A stretch of DNA of 64,000 nt from Liriodendron chinense (GCA_003013855.2 ML058494.1:1116001-1180000), one strand, 5' to 3'. Shown: positions 1 through 11,710, counted from the stretch's first letter. A program made the numbers and translations. Notes: generated from the sequence alone by a model not told the origin.

Positions 1-253
1 GTACGAATCATATGCTTGCTATGCGAGATTTTTGAAATTCTTTTAGAAAAATTTTTCTTTAAAGATGAAGGGAAGAATGTTCCCGTTGAGAGTCGCCAGT
101 TTGGCGCCCGTGAAGGCGCCGAAAATTTCTCCTTGCAGTAACCTTTCTTATGTATACATCTGTGTTCGCGAATGATTTATCATAGAAGGTCTATTTACTT
201 AGAAATAACTAGGGATTCTGGTATTGTTCGATTCCCTAGTGGAGTCGCCAGTT
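1..253 (-). other. Element F: start of internal region (leader)
   Basis: This is the region just inside the 5' LTR of minus-strand element F, whose body lies to the left of the window. Read on the minus strand it follows the LTR end (TTCTAACA at 254) and opens with a primer-binding-like site. A second copy of the same 11-bp core (GTCGCCAGTTT on the plus strand) lies at 92-102. No open reading frame of note is present. The lineage is uncertain: the primer site differs from the tRNA-Asp site of the Athila elements here, so F belongs to another group. Confidence 0.5.
233..250 (-). promoter_or_regulatory. Primer binding site of element F
   Basis: The minus strand reads TGGCGACTCCACTAGGGA three bases inside the LTR end. 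Position and TGGCG start fit a tRNA primer site for minus-strand cDNA synthesis. The tRNA is not identified here. Confidence 0.5.
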
Positions 254-600
254 TGTTAGAACTAGAAAAATCGTGCTCGTCAGCAGTCTTTTTCTTGTGT
301 TTCATTATTCTGGGGTTCTGAGTATATAGACATTCATAGACAATCATAAGCAATCACAAAGTATACACGAGAAAGCACCGCGAGGAGAATTTTATTCCAG
401 AGATTCTGAGATCTTTTACATTCTAGGCTGTGAACTGGTCACAAACCCTCAATTACATCAATGGATGATCACCCTTGATGAAAAGGCAAAAGTAAATTCA
501 TGCGTGTACCATAAATGAATTAAATAAAGCGTTAAAAGAGCATAAATATAAATAAAGCACAACATAAGCAACACAGAGATTTTTATGTGGAAACCCTTAC

Positions 601-2118
601 TGTTCGCTTCCCCAAGTGTAGGGTTGCGATGTAGTAATAATATCGGTAAGACCGAGGTCGATCCATAGGGACTTGTGTAGGAATTCATAAAACACTTCTA
701 ATGATTTCTACTAAAGAGCTAACTAACAGATTTTTAGTAATTTGATGAATATAACAATTTTGAACTAAACTGAAGGTAATCAATTAATAAAAAAGGCACT
801 AGGGGTTCAAGGATCCACTTGTAGCAATCCTTGATGCTCAACTCGCTATGGTTTCTCACTTTCTCAATTAGAATCGAAATTAAGTTCTATCTAGTCGGAT
901 AATAGAGCAGTTAAAACAATCAATCTGCCATATGTATGATTCATGTACATGATTCTCTCAATGCAAGCTAGGACTTGAGCACACTCAATTGCATAGGTCA
1001 GTCCCAATTCCAATAGGTTAAGATCACAACCATAATCATCATTAAATCCTGTCACAAGATAAAACTAGATCATGATTTGAACTTAATCCAAATCACATAC
1101 ACAATCTCACATATTCCAGAAATTCCAGAAAAATAGAACTTTTGGTGTGAAGTTCCCACATGAGGATCATAGGTCTTAGAGCGTACTGAATCTAATTCCT
1201 CGGATCATACAGGTCTAGACTAACTCAAAACAATTAAGAACTCAAGCAATTCTTCTAAACATCCATGAGCCATCATAAGATTAAGAAAAACTACTTAGAA
1301 CTTTATTTAAACTTCAAACCATTGTTCTTCACTAATAATCCAACTTGAAACCAAATCAAATTAATTGAAACATCTTAGATTCACTACAAGCTTCACCTCT
1401 TAGCCCCAGCTAAGAGGTTTAGCCATTCATGATCCAAGGAAACATGAAAACAACTAAACAAAGCATAAAACTAGAAAAACAAACTAGGAGGAGTTGTAAA
1501 ACTCTGAATCCGACTTTCGCCGTCTCCCACCATGCTCAATCTCTTCTAGGATGCCATAGGAACGATCCCTAGGTCCTCTTTTATAATGGAGAAGATCTGC
1601 TGCGTCGGAATCATCTAGAAATTGCGTAAGGTTACGCAGTGCATAGAGAATTTCAGAGCAGAATTGGAAACTTTCTGTTTTGAACGCATGGCCGACCGGT
1701 CACGACCGGTCGGACTTGTCTATTTGGGAGTCCAGAGTGCAGATGGAGGTGGGCAGGATCTAGCCGATCGGTCAAGACCGGTCGGCCCCGTTGCTTTCAA
1801 CATCCAGAGAGGAAACAGGGGGTGGTCGATTGGTCTAGACCGGTCGTGACCCTCCAAGCCGACCGGTCACGACCGGTCTTGGCCCTTTTCTTCTTCATTT
1901 TCTTCATTCTTTCTTCTCTATCTGCTTTCTTCTTTCTTTGGCCCACCTTGGGTCTTCATCCAAGGCTCTTAAAGATATCTTTTTAATCATCAATTGGGCA
2001 GAGTCCCTCTCATTCCTACAATCACAAAACCACTGCATTAGAATAATCTTTAAGCTTGAAAACCATGCATATTTAGTGATGAAATGGGGTTAAAATATAC
2101 ACATTTAAGCACTCAACA
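601..2118 (-). repeat. 3' LTR of element A
   Basis: On the minus strand it opens TGTTGAGTGC and closes GGGGAAGCGAACA. It carries a TATAAAA box at 1579-1585. The GACCGGTC dyad array lies at about 1691-1880 and a GA-rich strand (pyrimidine-rich on plus) at 1884-1940. The array differs in composition from the one in the sister LTR. Confidence 0.9.
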
Positions 2119-3258
2119 CACCCCTAACCAGCATTTTGCTAGTCCCGAGCAAAACATGCGTGAAACCATTCATGCTTCCAAAACTCAACTCTCCTTCAGA
2201 AACTATGCTTCTATAAACTTTAAGACATGTAAGTGCAAAAATTGGAAAAACTAAGTGATAGAGGTTGAAACCTTAAATGCCCAAGAACATAACAAGTACT
2301 CATATGGACCTCTTGCTGATTGATTGATAGATAGAAGTATTTGAACAATTTAACCTAGTGTGCTTAGTGAATGCTCATCTCATGGATTTTCGGGGTTACC
2401 TTTTTCATGAATTAGCTAAGGTATGGGTTCAACGGTGTAAAGATCAACAACAAGCCTATGACAGAAATTTACCTTACCGTCCTTTCGACGGCTTTCACAC
2501 TACTTCCTATTTCCGGCTTTGGTTACAGGTAGACCATCCCCCAGTTGGTAGTAGGTAGCCCTTTTCGGAATTTTCCACCATATTATCCATCATTCCCATA
2601 TTTTCATCCTTCCTTTCCGTTTTCTTTTTCATTAGATAGGATTTTTAGACATCCATATCTTTCGTTATTTTCCCATGGACAAGGATGGATAAAGTACCCC
2701 GACTTCGTTTCTCAACACCTCAAATCCAAACTTAGCTAATCCATAAATCTAATAATCCTGTCAAAACATGAGAATCGTGTGAAGTGAACTAGGTGTAATA
2801 GTGTTCAACAATTTTATCATTCATAAAAATAAGGGAATTCCAATACAAGACTGGTACCTTAAAGAATATTCAAAGTATTCAACATCACTCATTTTGCCTC
2901 TCCTTTTCTTATACCTACATCATCCGGAATGCATAGAAGCACGGTTTTCCAATGGAGTTTTGAATTTTTAGCAAAAAAAATCTGAAAAATCATCGTCGTA
3001 TTGCTCGAGATGTTACAAAACACTAGATACATCCTAGTGATCCTACACCCCCCAACTAAATCTTGCATTGTCCTCAATGTAAAAGATATGTAATAGACAA
3101 AACATGAGAGCAATGATAAAATAAAGGGAGTGAGGAATAAGAGTACTTGAGAGAATCAAAACAGGAATTCTACCTCCTTCTAAGAAACCTATGAAAAAGC
3201 AACCAAAATCAACAAAATCCTAATCCTAACTACTCTATACCTCCATCAGACTAGGAGA
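2119..3258 (-). other. Element A 3' untranslated region with polypurine tract
   Basis: The polypurine tract (GGTTAGGGGTG on the minus strand) directly abuts the 3' LTR. The rest has no believable gene and no env-like reading frame. A block at about 2440-2580 is conserved in elements B1, C, D, B2 and E; it contains a small hairpin at 2477-2491 (CCGTC stem, five-base loop). Confidence 0.75.
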
Positions 3259-4155
3259 TCAAATGTCCTGATACGCAGGATCAGTCAGAGGTATGGACAT
3301 ACCTTCTGAAGGAAAATTCTCAAAGAACGGCTTTAATCGCCGACCATTCGCTTTAAAGATGTTACCGTTCCTTAGATTTAACAACTCAACGGTCCCATAT
3401 GGATAAACAGTTTGTACTATGTAGGGACCGGTCCATCGAGATCTTAATTTTTCCAAAAATAAATGTAGGCGAGAATTATACATAAAGACCTTTTGATTAA
3501 TAGTGAAGGTCTTACGAAGAATGTTCTTGTCATGGAACACTTTCGTGTTGTCCTTGTAAATTCTTGCATTTTCATATGCCTCGTTCCGGAGTTCCCTCAA
3601 GTTCATTTAATTGAAATTTGCGCAACGAGCTTGCCTTGTCAGAATCAAAATTTATCTTTTTTATTGCCAATACACCCAATGCTCCAACTCCACAGGTAAG
3701 TGACAAGCCTTCCCATAGACAAGTCTATAGGGAGACATTCCAATAGGGGTCTTGAAAGCAGTACGGTAAGCCTAGAGTGCATCAGTAAGTCGAAGCGACC
3801 AATCCTTGCAATCGGGGTTCACTGTTTTCTCCAAAATATGTTTAATCTCCCTATTGGATATTTCAACTTGTCCACTTGTTTGTGGGTGATAGGGAGTGCT
3901 TACTTTGTGATTTATGCCATATTTCTTCATTAAAGCTTCAAATGGGCGATTATAAAAGTGAGACCCTCCATCACTTATGATGACTCAAGGTGTTCCAAAC
4001 TAGGGAAAGAATATTCTCTTTTAAGAAACGAATGACTGTTTTATGGTCATTATTCCGGCATGGAATCGCCTCGACCCATTTGGACACATAGTCGATGACA
4101 AGCAAGATATATAGGTTTCCAAAAGAAGATGGGAATGGAACCATGAAATCGATGC
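3259..4155 (-). pseudogene. Element A integrase, C-terminal part
   Basis: This is the catalytic core end and C-terminal part of an Athila integrase, separated from its N-terminal zinc finger by insertion of B1 at 4156-4160. The 3259-3606 frame gives the conserved tail (TFTINQKVFMYNSRLHLF, then RSRWTGPYIV, ending YQDI). Upstream the frame breaks several times, and the core has to be read across frames by comparison with element C. The protein would join cDNA ends to target DNA; this copy is dead. Confidence 0.8.
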
Positions 4156-4160
4156 CTTAA

Positions 4161-6073
4161 TGTTCGCTCGCCTCAAGTGTAAGGCTGCGATGTAGTAATA
4201 AATCTCGGTAAGACCGAGGTCGATCCACAGGGAAAGAGGTAAACAATTCCAAGTACTCTAATAACTAGAATCTAAGAAGTTTAAGAAAGTAGTTTTTCAC
4301 ATGAAATAGGAAAATATGAAAATAAGAAGAACTAGAGCATTAAGGATCCACTTGTAGTAGTCCAATGCCAATCCATTCATCCAAGTACAACACAATTAGA
4401 ATCAAAGTCCTATCTCTCATCTAATTGGAAGATATAACATTCAAACACAAATAGTCCCACTTAAATCTGAAAATCAGATTTCTAGTTCTAATGGAGCACA
4501 TAGAACTTGAACTTGTAGCCTTCGGAGTAACAGCCATGCCTATGGACTATGGCATGCTCAAGGGTTACTACAATTCAAATTCAAACAACCCAATCATGGT
4601 AATTTCAGAGAATTGCAAGGAACTCATGTCCGAAGCACACAAACTCTCATAATTCATCTAAAAATCCAAACTTTATTCAAACTAGAACTTCAAAATCCAA
4701 AATTAAGAAAAGGGTACTTGAAATAAAAGAATTAAAGCATTGGAACTAACTACAAATTTCACCTCTAGCTCTAGCTAGGAGGTTAGCTAAGGAAAAACAT
4801 ATTAAAACTAGAACTAGAACTAAGAAAAGGAAGAAAAACTAGCTGGAGGAGGCTAGGAAGCCTCCTATGACTTGAACTCCTTGCTCCCCACGTCCTTGGT
4901 TGATTTTGAATAGAAGAGAGCACCTCGTTTTATAGTGCAGCAATAGTACAAGCAACATAGCAGAATTTGTTTCGCTTAGTACGGCTTAACCAATGGTCGG
5001 ATTGCCTTCAAATTTGGTTTGTAGCTTCCTTGTAATGTGATCTTCCAAATAGATGATTTAGATTTCCATGATTATCCTCTGAATGGGCCCACCAATCAGA
5101 TCACCGACCGCCTCTCAAAATCGCGCACTTTAGGTACCTTCAGAACTAGTCATCTTGCTTTCAATGCCCCAGAGTGTATAGAGGTCGGATTGATCTAAAA
5201 TTTTGAACATTGGTAGAAAACTTCCTCCTCTACATGATAGATGGATTAGATTGTCCAAAAAAATTCCAGAATATGGTCCGAAAATTAGAACACTTAGGGC
5301 TTTTATAAACTCTGCGCAGTTGGATCTTTCTGGATGGTCCATCTTTCTTCAACCGGTACGATCAAACCACACATCCTTTTGATCTGAAACTTTTGTGGTT
5401 ATTCACATATGGATGTGATCTAAAATATGGTCAAAGTAGATTCTTCATATCATCAATGATGGGTCACCTGGACCGGCCCAGAGTTGAACAGCGAAATCTG
5501 GAACTTTCTGGACAGTTCGTATTGTTTTAGCCACCACGGTCAATCCGTAGCTCCGATCGACACGAAACCACTTGGGTTAGTTCGGCGTCGAGCTCCTCTT
5601 CGACATGGATGTGTTGGATTTCCAATTATCATCAAGATGGCTTCAGAAAACTGTTCCGAAAATCTCAAAATGGGAATAGCTTGCTGCCTGAAATCTGGAA
5701 GTGCAAAATTGTATGGCCGACCGGTCTTGACCGGTCGGACAGGGCTGGCCGACCGGTCATGACCGGTCTAGACCTACCTTGCAGATGTCCAGGGAGTGCA
5801 TCCGACCGGTCTTGACCGGTCGGACCCAGTTTTTGCCTTTTTTTCTTCTTTCTTTTCTTCTCTCCTTCCTCTCTCTTTGCTTTCTTCTTTCTTTGGTCCA
5901 CCTTGGGCCTTCATCAAAGGCTCCTAAACATGGTCTTTTGGTCTCCAATTGGGTTAAGTCCGCTCTCATCCCTACAATCACAAAACATGCATTAGATGGG
6001 CCTTTTAATCATGAAAATCATGCATACCATGTCATGTAGTGGGCAATGCAATGTATAAATTGGAGGTTCAACA
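4161..6073 (-). repeat. 3' LTR of element B1
   Basis: Minus-strand ends are TGTTGAACCTCC and GAGGCGAGCGAACA. The outer end closely resembles that of the A/C/D/E LTRs but the body differs. A TATAAAA box is at 4928-4934, and the GACCGGTC dyad array is at 5716-5825 with a GA-rich strand beside it (about 5826-5900). Confidence 0.88.
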
Positions 6074-7191
6074 CACCCCCCAACCAGCTTTTTGCTAGTC
6101 CCGAGCAGAACATGCGTGAAACAATTTCAAACCTCTAAACCCAACTCTCCTTCAGAAACCATGATTCTATCCATTCCAAGATGTACACGTATAAAATTTG
6201 GAAAAATTAGGTGATAGAAGCTGAAATCTTGGACTCTCAAAACATAATAAGTGTCTACATGAAATTCCCGCTGATTGATTGATAAATAGGAGAACTCGAA
6301 CAAATTCAACCTAGTGTGCATAGTGAAAGTTCATCTCATGAGTTTATGGGATTATCTTCTTCATAGATTAAGTAAACCATGGATTTTAAGGTGCACAGAG
6401 CAACAACAAGCCTATGATAGGAATTTGCCTTACCGTCCTTCCGACGGCTTTCACATTACGTCCCATTTTTTGCTTTAGTTACGGTTCGACCATCCCCCGG
6501 TTGGTAATAGGTAGCCCTTTTCGGAATTTTCCACCATTTTTCCTTCATTCCCAATTTCATCCTTTCTTTCCTTTTTCTTTTAAAATTAGATAGGATTTTT
6601 AAAAATCCATATCTTGCATTATTTTCCCAGGGACAAGGATGGACAAAATACCCCTGGCTTGGTTTCTCAACACCTTAAATCAATGTCTAGCTAATCCACA
6701 AATCACATAATCCTTTCAACTCATGAAAATCGTGTAATGTGAACTTGGTGTGAAGGTGTTCAAATTTTTTATCAATCACAACAATAGGGGAACTAACATA
6801 TAAAACCATTATGTTGGGAGAAATTCAAGACTTACAACATCACACACTTTGTATCTCCTCTTCTTATACTCATATCATCTCGAATGCATGGAAATAAGGT
6901 TTTCTAAAAGAGTTTTGAAATTTTAGAAAATTCAAAAAAATTTGCACATGTGAGGCTCGAAATGTTGCAACATGCTAGATGAGGAATCTCATCTCACCCC
7001 CAACCAAATCTTGCATTGTCCTCAATGTAAAAAGATATGCAATTAGCATGAACATGAGAGTAATGGTAAAATATGAGAGAGTGAGAACAATAGTACCTGA
7101 GATAGCAAGTTGATCAATTCTAGCATCTTCCATTGTCTCGATGAGACTTATTTAATCCTAATTGCAGAAAAATAAATCCTAACCTACCTAC
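6074..7191 (-). other. Element B1 3' untranslated region
   Basis: It starts with the polypurine tract next to the LTR (CACCCCCAACC on plus). The block around 6410-6540 matches the 3' regions of the Athila elements, including the hairpin at 6433-6447. No gene is seen. Confidence 0.7.
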
Positions 7192-8220
7192 CTACCTTTG
7201 ATTAGTCCGATCAACTACATGATCAAAGTTGAGCAGGATCTTCATGAATTTCAATAAATTTCTCATGAGGACCATCCAAAGTCCTGCTCGACAGTAAACA
7301 TGTGTGCTTCTTATCATTGAAGTCCAATCGTATTGTGCACCACATGCATAAAAGGAGGAGATAAGAGCAGCAAAAAGATATCTCCTCAAATTCTGATTTG
7401 GGTTATGATTGATTAAAAATGGGTCATCCCAATCAGAATTTTCAATGGGCTGAAAGACCCATGACGGTGGAGAGACATTCATCGAGTTTTCATTAGTTAA
7501 AGTTGTCTCTTCCACAATTTCAGAATTGTACGGTGCTTCCACAAACAATGGTAAAGAGTGTAAATCAGTGGAAAGGTGTTCTTCAGGCACTGACACCGTG
7601 TCTAACAAAATATCCAACTCCTTAATCATCTCATCATCAAGATCATAAGAGTGGGCCAAGCATTCCTCTAGGAAATCGAGATAGTCGAATGAAGGGTCCT
7701 CATCCTCCCTTAATGATTGAAGAAATTCTGTTTCAATGGTAAGGAATTCCTCCTCTATAGAGAGGAGGTCTTCCAAAGAGAATTCTTCAGATTCAGTGGT
7801 AAGCACATCATTTAACATTGGTTGATCTTTGAAAATTTCAGATTGTGCCACCTCATCATCCAAAGGAATAGAATTTTCAATCAAAGGGAGGTCTACCACA
7901 CTAGAATTTGGCATGTGTTGTTGGTGGAAGGACTCAAAAAGATCGACTTCGGCCATCTCTCTAGCATGCATATCCTCTAGAGACTCATAATCATTACGCC
8001 CTTGGGAAAAAGAAACTATAGGTTCATAACCATTCACCAAACCCTCATTGTAGTCAACCCCACTACCACTTTCAAATTTTATGGATTCCTTGGGTTCGTC
8101 AACCGTCATTGAAATCTCTTCATCATTAAGTTCAAAGCATCCAAAAGAGATAGTGGACTCACCATAATTGATGATGACATTGGGATCATCGGAATCAATC
8201 TCCTTTAAAAGTCTATCCAT
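7192..8220 (-). CDS. Element B1 acidic protein, main ORF
   Basis: A 342-codon ORF of unknown function. It is strikingly acidic, with runs of Asp and Glu throughout and few Lys or Arg until the last 60 residues. Visible motifs include DDPNVIINYGESTISFGCF near the start, FLEECLAHSYDLDDEMIKEL near the middle and PPSWVFQPIENSDWDDPF before a basic C-terminus. Element B2 carries a homologue, so it is a conserved feature of the family, not chance. The ATG at 8220 is probably internal: comparison with B2 shows a one-base deletion near 8260 that cuts it off from the upstream frame (8221-8750). I recognise no domain of reverse transcriptase, protease, integrase or classic Gag. It may stand in for a capsid or an accessory factor; that is a guess. 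Confidence 0.6.
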   Translation of the reverse strand: MDRLLKEIDSDDPNVIINYGESTISFGCFELNDEEISMTVDEPKESIKFESGSGVDYNEGLVNGYEPIVSFSQGRNDYESLEDMHAREMAEVDLFESFHQQHMPNSSVVDLPLIENSIPLDDEVAQSEIFKDQPMLNDVLTTESEEFSLEDLLSIEEEFLTIETEFLQSLREDEDPSFDYLDFLEECLAHSYDLDDEMIKELDILLDTVSVPEEHLSTDLHSLPLFVEAPYNSEIVEETTLTNENSMNVSPPSWVFQPIENSDWDDPFLINHNPNQNLRRYLFAALISSFYACGAQYDWTSMIRSTHVYCRAGLWMVLMRNLLKFMKILLNFDHVVDRTNQR

Positions 8221-8750
8221 TAAATCCGAAGAAGGTGGGACTTGGATAGCCTCATCCTCCTCATGTTGGGGATTGATTCGGTGTTCCCAATGTTGGGTTT
8301 AATATTTTGAGATGGCGAGAGGTTTTGTATGTATTGCTCAGTTATTTTCATAAACTCTCGCAACACATCCTCAAGAGTTCGTGTCGGTTGCGGCTCATGA
8401 GAAAGAAACTCTTGAGGATAGTTGTTGGCATCCATGGTTGCCTCATCTTCCAAATTGAAATTTTAATGCTCCCACCAATTTGGATTATGCATATCATATG
8501 TTGGGCTTTTAGATGGTTGTTGATATGTGTAGCCATATAAGTGATCATACATTGTCCTAACCGGTGGAACATTATTCATCTCTTTCCGATACTCTCCCAT
8601 TGTCTTACGTGGGGGAGTATTAGAAGAAGGTTGAGTCTTAGAAAAATATTTATGCTTGTAATGGTTCCAATCATAATGATTTTGGGTCTCCCAATCCGAC
8701 GTCTCATCCTCCAAAAGGTACTTGTACGCACCATTCGTCCAATCATACAT
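8221..8750 (-). pseudogene. Element B1 acidic protein, N-terminal part in shifted frames
   Basis: Two short frames (8750-8463 and 8453-8220) precede the main ORF. The first starts with ATG and reads MYDWTNGAYKYLLEDETSDW; nearly the same start occurs in B2 at 38893. It is rich in Tyr, Trp and Asn and has repeated short motifs of the form [KR]TM-x-[DE]Y/H (KTMGEY, RTMYDH). The second frame runs out of register with the main ORF because of a one-base deletion. The original product was probably a single protein of about 500 to 550 residues. Function is unknown. Confidence 0.55.
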
Positions 8751-9020
8751 GATGAAATTTTAAAGAATTGGAAACTACCCTAATCTAGAAAAAAGAACAA
8801 AAAGAAGGGAGATGGGGAGATGTTACCCAATAGAGTGAGATCTATGTCAGCAACAATGTCCTACAAAATCAAACAAAAAATTGTTAGTAATCTAAAAAAA
8901 AAAAAAATCAGAAAATCTACTTCTATAAAAACCGAAAATCCTACCTAACTACAACTACTCTATAGCTACTAGAACAATTAGAACCGTTTAACCTTTTCCC
9001 CGGCAACGGCGCCAAAAACT
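8751..9020 (-). other. Element B1 leader with tRNA-Asp primer site
   Basis: The primer binding site is at 8997-9014; on the minus strand it reads TGGCGCCGTTGCCGGGGA, complementary to the 3' end of plant tRNA-Asp. It is separated from the LTR by AAGTTTT. The leader is short, only about 270 bp, against more than 500 bp in A and E. Confidence 0.85.
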
Positions 9021-9786
9021 TGTTCGCTCGCCTCAAGTGTAAGCTGCGATGTAGTAATAAATCTCGGTAAGACTGAGGTCGATCCACAGGGAAAGAGGTA
9101 AACAATTTCAAGTACTCTAATAACTAGAATCTAAGAAGTTTAAGAAAGTAGTTTTTCACATGAAATAGGAAAATCTAAAAATAAGAAGAACTAGAGCATC
9201 AAGGATCCACTTGTAGTAGTCCAATGCCAATCCATTCATCCAAGTACAACACAATTAGAATCAAAGTCCTATCTCTCATCTAATTGGAAGATATAACATT
9301 CAAGCACAAATAGTCCCACTTAAATCTGGAAATCAGATTTCTAGTTCTAATGGAGCACATAGAACTTGAACTTGTAGCCTTTGGAGTAACAGCCATGCCT
9401 ATGGACTATGGCATGCTCAAGGGTTACTACAATTCAAATTCAAACAACCCAATCATGGTAATTTCAGAGAATTGCAAGGAACTCATGTCCGAAGCACACA
9501 AACTCTCATAATTCATCTAAAAATCCAAACTTTATTCAAACTAGAACTTCAAAATCCAAAATTAAGAAAAGGGTACTTGAAATAAAAGAATTAAAGCATT
9601 GGAACCAACTACAAATTTCACCTCTAGCTCTAGCTAGGAGGTTAGCTAAGGAAAAGCATATTAAAACTAGAACTAGAACTAAGAAAAGGAAGAAAAACTA
9701 GCTGGAGGAGGCTAGGAAGCCTCCTATGACTTGAACTCCTTGCTCCCCACGTCCTTGGTTGATTTGGAATAGAAGAGAGCACCTCC

Positions 9787-9793
9787 TTTTATA
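9787..9793 (-). promoter_or_regulatory. TATA box of B1 5' LTR
   Basis: The minus strand has TATAAAA followed by GGAGGTGC, the same context as in other LTRs of the window. It lies about 780 bp downstream of the dyad array in the minus-strand sense. Confidence 0.6.
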
Positions 9794-10572
9794 GTGCAGC
9801 AATAGTACAGCAACATAACAGAATTTGTTTCGCTTGGTACGGCTTAACCAATGGTCGGATTGCCTTCAAATTTGGTTTGTAGCTTCCTTGTAATGTGATC
9901 TTCCAAATAGATGATTTAGATTTCCAAGATTATCCTCTGAATGGGCCCATCAATCAGATCACCGACCGCCTCTCAAAATCGCGCACTTTGGGTACCTTCA
10001 GAACCAGTCATCTTGCTTTCAATGCCCCGAAGTGTATAGAGGTCGGATTGATCTCAAATTTTGAACATTAGTAGAAAACTTCCTCTTCTACATGATGGAC
10101 GGATTAGATTGTCCAAAACAATTCCAGAATATGGTCCGAAAATTAGAACACTTAGGGCTTTTATAAACTCTGCGCAGTTGGATCTTTCTGGATGGTCCAT
10201 CTTTCTTCAACCGGTACGATCAAACCACACATCCTTTTGATCTGAAACTTTTGTGGTTATTCACATATGGATGTGATCTAAAATATGGTCAAAGTAGATT
10301 CTTCATATCATCAATGATGGGTCACCTGGACCGGCCCAGAGTTGAACAGCGAAATCTGGAACTTTCTGGACAGTTCGTATTATTTTGGCCACCACGGTCA
10401 ATCCGTAGCTCCGATCGACACGAAACCACTTGGGTTAGTTCGGTGTCGAGCTCCTCTTTGACATGGATGTGTTGGATTTCCAAATATCATCAAGATGGCT
10501 TCAGAAAACTGTTCCGAAAATCCCAAAACGGGAATAGCTTGCTGCCTGAAATCTGGAAGTGCAAAATTGTAT

Positions 10573-10734
10573 GGCCGACCGGTCTTGACCGGTCGGACAG
10601 GGCTGGCCGACCGGTCATGACCGGTCTAGACCTACCTTGCAGATGTCCAGGGAGTGCATCCGACCGGTCATGACCGGTCTAGACCTACCTTGCAGATGTC
10701 CAGGGAGTGCATCCGACCGGTCTTGACCGGTCGG
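10573..10734. repeat. GACCGGTC dyad array in B1 5' LTR
   Basis: Four doubled copies of GACCGGTC (two half-dyads with a two-base spacer), with CCGAC or GTCGG ends, including the extra unit made by the 51-bp duplication. In this LTR the array is further from the TATA box than in the Athila LTRs. Confidence 0.85.
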
Positions 10735-10989
10735 ACCCTGTTTTTGCCTTTTTTTCTTCTTTCTTTTCTTCTCTCCTTCCTCTCTCTTTGCTTTCTTCTT
10801 TCTTTGGTTCACCTTGGGCCTTCATCAAAGGCTCCTAAACATGGTCTTTTGGTCTCCAATTGGGTTAAGTCCACTCTCATCCCTACAATCACAAAACATG
10901 CATTAGATGGGCCTTTTAATCATGAAAATCATGCATACCATGTCATGTAGTGGGCAATGCAATGTATAAATTGGAGGTTCAACACTTAA

Positions 10990-11329
10990 CAATAAAAAAT
11001 TTCGATTGGTAAGATAGGATTGAGTGGCATCATATTTCTATGGGAGAGTCCTCCCAATTTCTGACAAGGCTCACATGTTTTACAAAACTCATGGGTGCCT
11101 TTGAACATGGTGGGCCAATAAAACCCACATTGCAAAATTTTGGCTGTGGTCTTCTTAGCCAAGAAGTGGCCACCACACGCCTGAGAATGACAAAAGGAGA
11201 TGATACTATGTTGCTCATCATCCGGCACACATCTCCTTATAATTTAATCGAGACAATACTTGAATAAGTAAGGATCATCCCATAGGAATTTCCTCACCTC
11301 GTTGAAGAACTTATCTTTATCTTGCTTTT
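10990..11329 (-). pseudogene. Element A integrase, N-terminal zinc-binding part
   Basis: The minus-strand frame 11228-10986 reads HSQACGGHFLAKKTTAKIL and then CKTCEPCQKLGG, the HHCC zinc-binding domain of Ty3/gypsy integrases. It is followed at once by the B1 insertion, which separates it from the catalytic core at 3259-4155. The frame also breaks just upstream (11229-11330), so RNase H and integrase are not in one frame. Confidence 0.85.
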
Positions 11330-11710
11330 TCAATATGTTGGAGTTGTACCTGTAGCAAGATAGTTAGCAATGTCTGCGTACCATGGCAATTGGGAGACTT
11401 TAAAAAGTTGTTCATCATGGAACATGTCATTGATCGTGGTCGTCTCAGGGAAATCAGTGAGAACAAGTTGAGAGAGATGGTCAGCCACTACGTTTTCTAC
11501 TCCTTTCTTATCACGTATTTCTATGCCAAATTGTTGGAGTAGGAGGATCCATCTTAACAAACGTGGCTTAGCATCCTTCTTGGAGAGAAGGAATTTAAGC
11601 GCGGCATGGTCGGTGAATATGATGATCTTGGATCCAATCAAGTAGGACCTAAACTTGTCCAAGGGAAAAACTACGGCTAAAAGTTCTTTTTCTTTAGTAG
11701 TGTAGTTTGC
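11330..11710 (-). pseudogene. Element A RNase H
   Basis: The frame 11662-11330 contains the RNase H signature IIFTDHAALKFLLSKKDAKP with the catalytic Asp in TDHAAL, followed by the spacer toward integrase (ADHLSQL). A stop (CTCAGCTTAAGC region near 11712) separates it from RT, so the two are no longer continuous. Confidence 0.85.

Larger units (their letters stand above)
4161..10984 (-). mobile_element. Element B1: non-autonomous LTR retrotransposon with its own ORF
   Basis: The two LTRs (4161-6073 and 9021-10984) have TG...CA ends, and perfect CTTAA duplications lie at 4156-4160 and 10985-10989. The target is the integrase of element A. The 2.9-kb interior has a tRNA-Asp primer site, a polypurine tract and the conserved Athila-like 3' block, but no trace of gag, protease, RT or integrase. 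Instead it holds a long acidic ORF region (7192-8750). The LTRs look very similar by eye apart from a 51-bp tandem duplication, so this is one of the younger insertions. It must borrow enzymes, most plausibly from Athila elements with the same primer and 3' signals (inference). Confidence 0.85.
9021..10984 (-). repeat. 5' LTR of element B1
   Basis: Almost the same as the sister LTR, but longer by a tandem duplication of 51 bp at about 10616-10717 that adds one GACCGGTC dyad pair. The TATAAAA box is at 9787-9793. The dyad array spans 10573-10734. Confidence 0.88.

Noticed and set aside
458..688. ORFs across LTR edges (also 16059-16241, 32273-32689 N-terminus)
   Set aside because: They cross insertion junctions, so part of each is translated LTR end.
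1622..1849. ORFs with repeated ADRSRPVG-type peptides (also at 5484-5815, 10615-10812, 17224-17562, 19528-20055, 21427-21661, 40032-40247, 45014-45395, 58790-59050)
   Set aside because: They are translations of the GACCGGTC dyad arrays and appear on both strands and in several frames. No homology beyond the repeat.
2358..2739. Possible env-like or accessory ORFs in the 3' region of element A
   Set aside because: Short, on the wrong strand, and not conserved in C, D or E, which also lack any env-like frame.
5665..5981. Lys/Arg/Glu-rich small ORF next to the dyad array (also 10615-10812)
   Set aside because: Comes from the GA-rich tract in the U3; low complexity with no support as a gene.
8307..8783. 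Plus-strand frames opposite the B1 acidic ORF
   Set aside because: Shadow frames; the minus-strand product is the one conserved in B2.
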